From NCBI GenBank assembly GCA_964504345.1, contig CAZDDX010000003.1:143329-207328 (forward strand): a DNA stretch of 64,000 nucleotides. The letters are read 5' to 3'. The stretch comes from CAMDTE01 sp964504345 (lineage in GTDB: Bacteria; Bacteroidota; Bacteroidia; Flavobacteriales; Schleiferiaceae). Of this stretch, positions 21,101-27,255 are shown in pieces (within the stretch, counting starts at the first letter, position 1; each line of letters starts with the position of its first letter). Position numbers and translations under genes: made by a program. A model generated the notes under the pieces. It saw nothing but the letters and a program-made list of their open reading frames with translations, was not told the origin of the DNA and did no database searches.

Positions 21101-21147
21101 AGAGCGGTGACTTGAGCCAAGTTGAACGTGTCATCAAAATTGATTAA
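12193..21147 (+). CDS. Giant tandem-repeat surface protein (about 29 Cys-paired HYR-like repeats) with T9SS type A sorting domain
   Basis: A 2984-aa protein with a clear signal peptide (MKRLVLSLGTFVIAALGQLS, cut near residue 22). After about 170 unique residues I count 29 tandem repeats of 75-115 aa. Each opens D-x-x-A/x-P, carries an LxxNGTxxI strand, a central DNC or DxC, then a second Cys in an F-x-C-x-D-x-G context, and closes with D-x-x-G-N-xxT and a VTVV strand. Two repeats (around 17,215-17,480 and 20,210-20,430) are of ordinary HYR form. The Ig-like repeats would make a long rod, and the two cysteines per repeat suggest a disulfide in each. The C-terminal 85 residues (SLFPNPTASVVTV onward) form a type A T9SS sorting domain. 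It shares its repeat type with the preceding gene. An OmpA gene follows after 8 nt, so the two are probably co-transcribed. Confidence 0.88.
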   Translation: MKRLVLSLGTFVIAALGQLSFGQTTLPCTTDVTKPKVFVVQPSLGGFGAGTQADPYKLRLTVPQGSSGQAVAYVYGDSGNVAYFTPSNLADGVAKVVIPAASTYSGNPSNPAGTSNVVIAHSRDNCGTVRLGGTPSPQAPYTSVKYPKMTISRGVFTCADVPLGPIQVFYYSTDQAVNVDTTAPRSFWVRVYDISAPTAIGKNQTIALDATGNLTLTQAQINGFNNGSFSDCSANLQYSVNRTSFNCSDVGAPVALTLTVTNPSNGQSSTTQVTLTVTDVTAPAINVSAIQSAPFNLVLGANGTGTVTLANLATVSDACTANPTTTVTPSSFSCAHVGLRTVTITSTDARGNSSTATAYVNVIDATNPTITWSNPVNGSPNTYEVIMSGTYGANGTVSLNSGTFFTAADACGAPTVVYTPATLACANVNTPVAVAYSVTDVNGNVITGTVNLVLRDQIVPVANAVATLSRTISTVSGANQNGQGVAVVTPNLVENGSTDNCSVQTQQLALSATGPWVSSLSFNCSQVGSRNIFYRVLDQSGNASTPKTVALTVTDATAPVTNTINYVYILYTNNMLNGEISVPPGALDPTSYDNCAIVSKTVTPRYTFTCADVNQTFTLTVTNVDAAGNTSSGTAQVRVVDVTQPVITVTNQNATLGANGTVNILTSAAVTATDECGIDSLWLSKTLFTCADLGVNTINAFARDNSGLTRTTQLTVTITDQLAPTLNLVASPITKQVGANGTASIALSDVFVSSTDNCTAQPVITYSPTTISCANGTSAVVTVTARDASNNTTTGTVTVNIVDAIAPTLTAISSPPTVALGVNGTASITASSLVATLSDNCGTPTLTASQTQFTCADKGVKTITLTATDASGNSTTVTRTVNVVDISAPVVTTVAGTVTRALNASGSYTIQQNDVVASATDNCGVTSVTWSPLTLNCNDIATPRTITIVVKDAENNTTTVTKAISVIDNINPVLTLNRANGDTIRLDSNGVRRVAINTGSSNQAPSGIDYIASVTDNCGPVTNALYVDGVLAANGFRDLTCLDVSRLFRTLPSNPNGLRQFTVVSTDAYGNSDSKSLSLFVVDLWAPKVFPKNTIYYLPQSGTGTASITVNANVYNASTNPYGLDSASSDPCNIQESVGLTRGLLDSATQITPTASRTYDCGDLGDNFYFLKITDVNLNSAAVGARVTVMDTIRPRLPLNAIAAEDTVFVNAAGNATYAPSVRSWIKRNVLDNISDCGLTFSASRTAFTCNDVKYTLDGNGFSQYDVANSVYSVGVTVTDVAGNARIFNVPVRVMDRIRPTLVRDTFYVSLNNGIATVTAAQVLVTGYGTPGTPGYSAPVASDNCGLDILTAAISREVFFCENVGVNAMTATIKDKSGNFSFLNFTVVVSDNVKPVAATTASSYIVNLGATGSFLLRGRSDGGSTATSTHNPTFASWLTPSTDDCGRLDYTAQLPALTCDSVGKTFNLKLYVADRNFPTTNKDTVTVSVTVRDLIAPTISGPINPVALSLGANGTAVVNLSQFNSRVSDNCSFVLSNKRNPYTCAQRGSNWDTLIATDAFGNKARLPFQVNVVDAVDPTVVVKSAPTRIYLGADGLARIRFNATSGAPSNLVWQYVDSATTDNCSFTGTITSRDLFNCTDANTVIPVTGFVTDASGNQVPFATSVRVVDTVAPRFATVQTAPITVIAPENDCMQLVTWAAPTFSSADQNCPNVPTVTYFMDGNPVATNLMLVPVGVHQLVTTATDQWGNKRSAAAVVTVLDTTKPTAVLKPMAMVYVNAGGNVNVTSTDVLQAINENCEVDTVIVSPNTFSCAQLGLRSVTVTVLDVNGLSNTYTTSVTVVDNTAPTINLVSTTPTVALGATGTASITLATLVTSVTDNCTNPVSNVTLSKSAFTCTDKGVVSIVITATDGQGNTTVVSKEVNVVDAVAPVLTTKPATLYLNASGQAQLVSSAVVNALSTSDNCDQNLTYTLSKSVFSCADRGVNSVSVTATDDDGNATTLAAAVTVLDTVKPSLTLASATRTVTLGANGLASISANSLISNMADNCGIASVILSDSTFNCANVAAPQVVNVSVVDFAGNVRTRQVTVTVVDPIAPVITVKSSVAPKNLDANGIALISLTDVVQDITDNCTPSNLIAVTYSPVSVNCSQVGSVTVTINAVDASGNATTATKVIEVRDQLAPALVTKTYTLALNAFGNGQITSTNVINTLTDNCGTPTVSLSKTNFDCTNLGVNSVVVTAVDANGNSVSSTAAVTVVDNTAPVLTTPSTPVVVTLSAAGTATLAQNAVVVSTSDNCSPVTVVYSPSVFNCTNVGNNTVTVTATDASNNVTTANVSVTVQDVTAPVINVVSTAVTKQLSATGSVNILLSDVMTSVTDNCTASSAITVTYTPSVVNCNGKGNVPVTITATDASGNTATTVKNVLVVDVINPTISLTSTTLSLPLNAAGNASIPVGFATATDNCGAPSLTFSKSTFDCANLGVNNVTVTAVDGSGNTATAQITVTVVDNTAPALTLVSGPINVALSATGTATVNAAGLVANATDNCAVSTITVSPNTFSCANIGANTVTVTATDASGNATAQTIQVNVVDNLAPVVTTVATVPNIVLGANGTASITAAAVVSSVVDNCTTTPNVVITPNVFTCADLGQVSVTIFASDAAGNISTTTKVVTVVDATAPVLVSAPQTVTLAACNATFTYAYQVTDNCGYTATMTAGYASGSLFPVGTTAVTWQFADQSGNVTTHTFNVTVLPLGTYTLPSVNQVCADNGPVNLTNGQTGLVFTGAGVTDAGATFRPSLVAPGTYTLNFVYTDANSCTQTGTFTITVVPAQAKPSIVQVGATTIESSLNGAAYLWFKNGAPIAGAVNKQYTFTSGGNYEVRVTNLYGCSAKSNGFVVSANGLSNDEIIKSVSLFPNPTASVVTVATSFEVPEPMNITVVDMRGAVIYTATMERGSLSHTIDMNAWPAATYQVILSNKSGDLSQVERVIKID

Positions 21148-21155
21148 TAACGAAC

Positions 21156-22349
21156 ATGAATAAAGTTCTGAATTTTGCGCTGGTAGCCTCATTGGCTACC
21201 AGTGCTTTCTCTCAAGAAGCGCCTAAAGCGCTTCGTCACGAGATGATGTTCAACGTAGGCGTCAATTTGGCGGGTGTTGAGCGAGGAGACAACAACAGCG
21301 TTCACGGTCCATTTGCTACGGATTGGGCGAGTGCACCCTTGCACATCAATGTCGGTCACTTGTACGCTGTGAATCCTTTGTTGAGCACCGTCGTTACCTT
21401 GGACTTTTCTCGTGTAGCGGGTGTTAACAGTGTGGAAGAGTTTACCACCAACAGCATTAGCCCAATGGTTGGTATTAATTTCCGTCCGTTCAACGTAGGC
21501 AAGAATCCTTTCAATAACCTGTACATTCAGGCATTGGCAGGTGTTACTGCATATACTGCGGAGCGCACGTTGGTTGATATGGCTATGCACGCAAGCTTGA
21601 GTGATGCTGCATTTGCATTTACTCCTACTTTGGGTTACCGTATTCCTACTAAGTCTGGTATGGCTTGGAATGTGTCGGCCTCTATGCCTTCTGTAGTGAA
21701 CGATAATTTCGATGGCGACGGTTTTGGCGTGAACAACAACGACATGTATGCTCGAATCAATGTGGGTATGGTTTGGACTCTGGGCAATAAGTCCGGAGGC
21801 AAGTCTGTTGCAATGGCGAATCAAGAGGTTTTGAGTAAAGACTTGTTGGAGCCCCTGGCTACTAAAGCTTCTGTGCAGGCCGTTGAAGGTTCTGTTAAGA
21901 AGGTTGAAGAGCGCGTAGGTAAGTTGGAAGGGACTATTCCAGCTTTGTTGAAGCGTACCGATTTGGACCCAATGGTTCGCAAGATTCTTGAAGACGAGAA
22001 GGTTGCTAATCAAATGGACGGCGGTGCTGCAAGCATTCGGAACATCGTTTCCGTGTACTACCGCTTTGACCGCGATGAAATCGACGCTCAGTACTTTGCG
22101 ACTATTGATGGTTTCATGTCCGGCTACAAAGAGGGATCTAAGATCATGTTGGTAGGTTTTGCGGACATGAGCGGCTCTAAGGAGTACAACACCAAGTTGA
22201 GCCGTGATCGTGCTGAAGGTGTAAAAGACTACATCATGCGCAAGTACAAGGTTGCTTCTAACTTGATCACCATTCAAGTTGGAGACTTGTCTACTTTGGC
22301 TCCAGGTAAGGCTGAGCTGAATCGTCGTGTGGACATGTACTTGTATTGA
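21156..22349 (+). CDS. OmpA-family outer-membrane protein with peptidoglycan-binding domain
   Basis: A 397-aa protein. A signal peptide (MNKVLNFALVASLATSAFSQ) leads into a beta-barrel-like N-terminal region (about 25-220, alternating hydrophobic strands, MVGINFRPFNVG), a helical coiled linker (about 225-275, ATKASVQAVEGSVKKVEERV), and a C-terminal OmpA domain (about 295-397) with VYYRFDRDEID, GFADMSGSKEYNTKLSRDRAEGVKDYI and ELNRRVDMYLY. The Asp and Arg residues that grip diaminopimelate in OmpA domains are present (the D of GFAD and the R of NRRV). Its start is 8 nt after the giant repeat protein and a terminator follows, so the pair forms an operon. Anchoring the giant protein or its export site to the cell wall is a reasonable inference, not shown. 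Confidence 0.85.
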   Translation: MNKVLNFALVASLATSAFSQEAPKALRHEMMFNVGVNLAGVERGDNNSVHGPFATDWASAPLHINVGHLYAVNPLLSTVVTLDFSRVAGVNSVEEFTTNSISPMVGINFRPFNVGKNPFNNLYIQALAGVTAYTAERTLVDMAMHASLSDAAFAFTPTLGYRIPTKSGMAWNVSASMPSVVNDNFDGDGFGVNNNDMYARINVGMVWTLGNKSGGKSVAMANQEVLSKDLLEPLATKASVQAVEGSVKKVEERVGKLEGTIPALLKRTDLDPMVRKILEDEKVANQMDGGAASIRNIVSVYYRFDRDEIDAQYFATIDGFMSGYKEGSKIMLVGFADMSGSKEYNTKLSRDRAEGVKDYIMRKYKVASNLITIQVGDLSTLAPGKAELNRRVDMYLY

Positions 22350-22392
22350 TTAGAAAGGCGTTCGTTAAGCCTACATAGGCGATGACTAGGTG

Positions 22393-22424
22393 AAGGGCCG
22401 CAACTAAAGTTGCGGCCCTTTTCG
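22393..22424 (+). terminator. Rho-independent terminator
   Basis: A stem AAGGGCCGCAACT / AGTTGCGGCCCTT with a 2-nt nominal loop followed by TT. It lies 43 nt after the OmpA stop codon and closes the repeat-protein/OmpA operon. Confidence 0.9.
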
Positions 22425-22433
22425 TTGTAGAAA

Positions 22434-22456
22434 TTGGTGTATTTTTAGTACACCAA
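22434..22456 (+). promoter_or_regulatory. Perfect inverted repeat over a promoter-like box
   Basis: TTGGTGTA (22434-22441), a 7-nt loop, then TACACCAA (22449-22456). The loop side contains TATTTTTA (22440-22447), a poor TAnnTTTG variant, 12 nt before the ATG at 22468. It could be an operator for the type B paralog pair. Confidence 0.4.
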
Positions 22457-22467
22457 ACCGATACCAC

Positions 22468-25400
22468 ATGTTCCGTTGTTTTAGATTATCTCTTTTGTTA
22501 CTTTTTTTTTTCGGCGTTCATTCGGCGAATGCGCTGACCTATTATTGGATAGGTGGCTCAGGGAACTGGTCGGACATCAACCATTGGTCCGCTGTCTCTG
22601 GGGGGACGGTAATGCAACTGCATACGATTACTCCCACTTCGTCGGATGATGTGGTAATCGACGCGGGTTCTTTTCCCATTTCGGGCGGGACCATTACGAT
22701 TAACGTTTTGAGTGCGTTTTGCCGTTCGTTTACAGTAATTAATACTCCTGCGAATTCTAGGCTGAATATTCAATCCGGAAATTCGTTGCGTGTTTTTGGA
22801 AATTTCGCCGTTTCAGGCGGATTTATTCGGCAAGGTAACGGGGTTATTTCATTTGAGTCCAGTCAATTGAATCGCACAATTCGTGCACCAAAGCTGGATT
22901 TTGGACGCGTGAACTTCTCAAGTTCCCAGGGTTCGTGGTTGGTTCAAGATACTTTGAAGGGTCTGGAATTAAGTATACTGGGTGGGCAAGTTCGTTTAGG
23001 TTCTGTGCGTTTGGATTTCGGGACTATTCGCGGTATCGGTGGCCAGCTTTATTTGGATACGGCATTCATTAAAGCAAGTAATCGGGTAAGTTTAGAAAGT
23101 GCTTTTCAGTGTTTTGGTAGTCAGGCCTCGCTAGAGTTTAGTGGACTTGAGTACCGAGATTATTCTCCAACGATGCACCGTTTCAAGTATTTCCGTGTTT
23201 TATCTAACCGGGCTTGGTTGAGAGCAGGCACTTCTTTTTCTACAGGTATGTTGTTGTGTGGGAAGGAACAAATGTTATTGGGTGAATGGCAGGCTGATAC
23301 GATAAGAATGCCACTAGGTGGTAGTTTGCTAATTGACCACAACAGTATTATAAATACTTCTTATTTATATGCGCAGCACAATTGTTTGAAGTGGGGAAGC
23401 ATTGAGTGTACCGTTGTTGGAGGTACAGGAACTTTGAATGTTGGGAATGGTAGTCCAGCGGGAGTGAATGTGATCGTTCGGGACATTTCATTTGGCGGAG
23501 CAGGCTGGACGGCAAGCTCTCATTTGAAATTGGGTTCTGTTTTGGGCTTAACAGGTACGAATACGTCAGCTAATCGCATGTATTGGATTGGGGGAACGGG
23601 GTCTTGGGCGGACACAGCCCATTGGTCCTATACTTCTGGTGGCCCAGTATCCGGTTGTCTACCTGGACCTTTGGATACTGTGGTAGTCGATAACAACGGA
23701 GGGGCTGCTAATTTTACGGTACAATTAGGCAATACGGATTATCGAGTAGCGCATAGTTTTCTGTTGACGAATACTACGAAGAAAGTTACGGTAACAGGAA
23801 CAGGTAATTTCCCCTTGATTTTAACAGGTAGTCTTGTACTTTCTGACTCCACGACCTGGAACTTAACACGCCCCATACAGTTTGTGGGTCAAGATACCAA
23901 TGCCGTTATTGATTTAAAGGGGAAAAGACACAATGGGCAGCTCAATATTGTAGGCGGCGGAGCCTGGACATTTGCCGATTCTTCCGATGTATCCTTATTG
24001 GCATTGACCCATGGAAAAGTTAAACTTACCAATGGTTTTGCTAAGTGGGATGTACTTGAAGACAATGCAACGCCCATTCGTTATCGTTGGCTGGTATATT
24101 CCCATGATCCCTATTACTTTTTGCCAAATGGGGTGATACGGACGCTTCCCTTACGTCCAAAATTGATTGTGCCTGGGTCCATTATTGCTACCCGCGCAGT
24201 TCAATTGGATAACCCTCTATTTGTCGCAAAAACCGATAGTTCTGAAATTAGGATTACGGGCGTGAATACTCAGTCCCGATTTGTTACGCAAAATGCGGCT
24301 AATCGTTGGAGTAAAATTCATTGGATGCCATCTTCTTTTGTTGGAAAGATGGCAGGAGTGCCGCACCGCGTGGGTGAATTGAAGTACGAGTGCGACGGTA
24401 GAATGGAGTGTAATTTAGAATTGGACACACTGACATTATCCGCAGGCAACGCTTATTGGTTCCCCTCATCGATGCAGTTTAAAAAACTTTACGCGACGGG
24501 TAATTGCAACGGATATATTTCAATGCGACCAATAGATGGTCTCGCTTTGAGTAACTGGAACGCGCTGGGGTCTAGTAACTCTATTCAGTACTCTTTGTTG
24601 GAGAAGATTTCAGTATCTAATGGTTCAATCACAGCCGGTAATTGCATCAACAATGGGAACGTTACCGGTGTCGTTTTTGGAAGTCCGTTGGGCAGGACCT
24701 TGTATTGGGTAGGTGGAAACGGGCAATGGCAGGATACGGCACACTGGTCTTTAATATCAGGAGGTTTGGGAGGCGAGTGCCTTCCCAGTCCGTTCGATTC
24801 TGTAGTAATTGACAACAACTCAATGACTACTGGAATGACGTTGTCCTTGGATGGTATGTGCATGGCACGGGATGTAGTAATTTCAACGATCACAACGAAA
24901 ACAGTTGTATTCAATAAGATCTCCGGTTCTAGCGCCCAAACATCACTTGATTTGTACGGATCATTGAAAGTAACACCCGGAACTACTTTTAATTGGGGCT
25001 ACGGCGGTGATATTTGGGGCACAGGTACTTGGATTAGATTTCGAGGAATTTCAGGAACCCAGACAGTTGAGAGTCATGGAAGGTTGTTGCCGTTGGTTCA
25101 AAAGTTGAATACAGCGAATGTTCTGTTTTTGGACAGCACTCGCATTGGGCAGTATTTTCAAGACGGAGCAGGAATTGTCGACGCCGGCGGTAATTACTTC
25201 AGTACCGCATTTGATCACTGGGGATCGCAGGGAACTTTCCGGAATATCGGGGGGAAAATGAAATTTGCTCGCTGGTTTGGAAACAACACCATTGATGTAC
25301 CCAACAGCCGTATTGAGATTAACGAGCGATACCTCAACCTAACGGGTGCCATTAATTCAAAAGGGGCATTAATCAAGCTCACCTTTGTTGAACCGGAAAT

Positions 25401-27255
25401 GACCTATTCTTCACCGGATACGCTGGTTCGCGTTGAATTCTCTAATCCAAATGCACAGGGTAAGTTGTTCATGTCTCCGGGCAGTCACATTGGTAAGATG
25501 GTGTTCAAGGGTTCGTGCACGTTTTTGGACAGTATCCAGTGCGACACGGCGATGTTGGCCAACGGTCGGAGTTATTTTTTTGCGAGCAACCGTACGTTTC
25601 GGGTGAAGAAGTGGTTGGATGCGCACGGTGATTTTTGCAATCCAATTTTGATGCGCGCCACGCAGCAGGGCCAACAGGCGAAGATCCGCACGTTTGATAC
25701 GGTTCAGGGGAACTTTTTGGAGATTCGGGATTTGTGGGCTGTAGGCCCCAAGCCGTTTTACTCCGGCAACAAGTCTGCAGACCAAGGAGGCAATACGGGA
25801 ATTGTATGGGCCAACAAACCGGGATACGTTTTTGGTTTTGGCAAAGACCGGTATTTTGTGACGTGTTCGGGCGGCACGAATACTTCGTATACGTTGACTA
25901 CGGAGCGTTTTGAGGATGCTGCGGGCTTTTTGTGGATGACAGGTTCAACGGCAGACACGATGTCTGTTGACTCCACGGGTTACTACTACGTAACGGCCCA
26001 GTACGGTGGATGTGCCGTAACGGACACGGTGGGTGTTTTCTACAACGAGGTGGAGTTTGGGGCAACAGACACACTTTTGTGTTTGGGAACGTCGCTGAAT
26101 TTGCAGGTTTTGGACTCCAATTATGCGGGCAATGTATCGTTTGTATGGTCAACGGGAGACACCAGCCAAATTGCGCTTCCCTGGACCGTAGGCGCGGACA
26201 CCACGTTGTGGTTTACGGCCACGGATCAATTTGGGAATTCATGCTCGGACACTTTGCGTATACGGAGTTTGCAGTACAACAGCCCTTCCGGAGGCCTGAC
26301 GTTGTTGAATTGCGACACCACGAATTTGGTGCAGCGGTTGTACACGGCGTTCAATTGGCCGCTTCCAGACACCTATTCGGTACGCTGGCACGGGACCTGG
26401 GATTCACTGGCGATGACGTTTCAGGGCTGGGTAGCATTTGACGCGCGCTTTGGCGGCTGTTGGGTACGGGATTCTATACCGCTGTATTTGGGCAATCCGC
26501 TGGGCATCACGCCTCCGGGCCCCAATTACTGTTTGGGTTCTACGGTTGCGTTTTCAACGGCTCATCCCCATTCCGGTTACCGCTATTTGTGGTCCACGGG
26601 GGATACCACGGCAACCACCACCAAGCTGATTCAGGCTACGGGCTACATCAAGCTGCGGGTTATGGACGACTTGGGGATGACCTGTACGGATTCTATAGCC
26701 TACGTGGGCGGCAATTCTGTGGTAGCCACGCTCACACCGGCCGTGATCAATGGGGTGCAACCCTGGACCGATACGGTGCTGGGTTCGGCCACAGGTGCGC
26801 ACCGATTCTATTGGATTTACAACGGGGACACCCTGGGCAGTGGGTTTGGCATCAGCGACAGTTTGATCCACACCTGGAATCTTGCCTCTACGGGAAACCT
26901 TTATTTTGTGGGGATTGATACTCTATACGGTTGTCAAGACACTGCCACTGCGCAAGTTGTGATTTCTCAGAACTATCCAGCGTACATACCCAATGGTTTT
27001 ACGCCCAATGGTGATTTGTTGAATGATATTTGGACGATTCAGTTGTTGAATGCGGACAACAAGGTTCAATCGGCTAAAGTCTACAACCGTTTTGGAGGAC
27101 TGGTGTATAATGTAGAGGATAACCCGGTTCAATGGGACGGTAAAGCACCAAATGGAGAAGAAGTGCAATCTGGGGTTTATGTTTATGTCATCGAATTTGA
27201 GGACATAAATGGAATTCCCTATAGATTAACGGGCTCGATTTTGATTGTTAGGTGA
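22468..27255 (+). CDS. Secreted protein with YWIGGxGxW modules and T9SS type B sorting domain (copy 1)
   Basis: A 1595-aa exported protein. A signal peptide (MFRCFRLSLLLLFFFGVHSANA) is followed by three large modules, each beginning with YW-I/V-GGxGxWxDxxHWS at about residues 26, 371 and 746. These are beta-rich modules of unknown function seen in Bacteroidota surface proteins. Further on come PKD/Ig-like segments with repeated YxWSTGDT motifs (about 1215-1490). The last ~95 residues (YIPNGFTPNGDLLNDIWTI, FNRFGGLVY-like, WDGK, GVYVYVIEF) form a gliding-motility-type (CHU_C, type B) T9SS sorting domain. The next gene is a paralog that begins on the last base of this stop codon (TGATG), suggesting coupled translation. 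Nucleotides 25,476-26,920 recur unchanged by eye in that paralog. Confidence 0.87.
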   Translation: MFRCFRLSLLLLFFFGVHSANALTYYWIGGSGNWSDINHWSAVSGGTVMQLHTITPTSSDDVVIDAGSFPISGGTITINVLSAFCRSFTVINTPANSRLNIQSGNSLRVFGNFAVSGGFIRQGNGVISFESSQLNRTIRAPKLDFGRVNFSSSQGSWLVQDTLKGLELSILGGQVRLGSVRLDFGTIRGIGGQLYLDTAFIKASNRVSLESAFQCFGSQASLEFSGLEYRDYSPTMHRFKYFRVLSNRAWLRAGTSFSTGMLLCGKEQMLLGEWQADTIRMPLGGSLLIDHNSIINTSYLYAQHNCLKWGSIECTVVGGTGTLNVGNGSPAGVNVIVRDISFGGAGWTASSHLKLGSVLGLTGTNTSANRMYWIGGTGSWADTAHWSYTSGGPVSGCLPGPLDTVVVDNNGGAANFTVQLGNTDYRVAHSFLLTNTTKKVTVTGTGNFPLILTGSLVLSDSTTWNLTRPIQFVGQDTNAVIDLKGKRHNGQLNIVGGGAWTFADSSDVSLLALTHGKVKLTNGFAKWDVLEDNATPIRYRWLVYSHDPYYFLPNGVIRTLPLRPKLIVPGSIIATRAVQLDNPLFVAKTDSSEIRITGVNTQSRFVTQNAANRWSKIHWMPSSFVGKMAGVPHRVGELKYECDGRMECNLELDTLTLSAGNAYWFPSSMQFKKLYATGNCNGYISMRPIDGLALSNWNALGSSNSIQYSLLEKISVSNGSITAGNCINNGNVTGVVFGSPLGRTLYWVGGNGQWQDTAHWSLISGGLGGECLPSPFDSVVIDNNSMTTGMTLSLDGMCMARDVVISTITTKTVVFNKISGSSAQTSLDLYGSLKVTPGTTFNWGYGGDIWGTGTWIRFRGISGTQTVESHGRLLPLVQKLNTANVLFLDSTRIGQYFQDGAGIVDAGGNYFSTAFDHWGSQGTFRNIGGKMKFARWFGNNTIDVPNSRIEINERYLNLTGAINSKGALIKLTFVEPEMTYSSPDTLVRVEFSNPNAQGKLFMSPGSHIGKMVFKGSCTFLDSIQCDTAMLANGRSYFFASNRTFRVKKWLDAHGDFCNPILMRATQQGQQAKIRTFDTVQGNFLEIRDLWAVGPKPFYSGNKSADQGGNTGIVWANKPGYVFGFGKDRYFVTCSGGTNTSYTLTTERFEDAAGFLWMTGSTADTMSVDSTGYYYVTAQYGGCAVTDTVGVFYNEVEFGATDTLLCLGTSLNLQVLDSNYAGNVSFVWSTGDTSQIALPWTVGADTTLWFTATDQFGNSCSDTLRIRSLQYNSPSGGLTLLNCDTTNLVQRLYTAFNWPLPDTYSVRWHGTWDSLAMTFQGWVAFDARFGGCWVRDSIPLYLGNPLGITPPGPNYCLGSTVAFSTAHPHSGYRYLWSTGDTTATTTKLIQATGYIKLRVMDDLGMTCTDSIAYVGGNSVVATLTPAVINGVQPWTDTVLGSATGAHRFYWIYNGDTLGSGFGISDSLIHTWNLASTGNLYFVGIDTLYGCQDTATAQVVISQNYPAYIPNGFTPNGDLLNDIWTIQLLNADNKVQSAKVYNRFGGLVYNVEDNPVQWDGKAPNGEEVQSGVYVYVIEFEDINGIPYRLTGSILIVR
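25466..26920 (+). repeat. Long near-identical direct repeat, copy 1
   Basis: From 25,476 to 26,920 (1445 bp) I find no difference from 30,221-31,665. One mismatch sits at 25,475. Beyond both ends the two genes diverge quickly. The copies are 4745 bp apart and stay in register. Confidence 0.95.

Noticed and set aside
12193..21147. Repeat structure resembling a CRISPR array
   Set aside because: Repeats are coding, 225-345 nt long, and vary; there are no identical short repeats with unique spacers.
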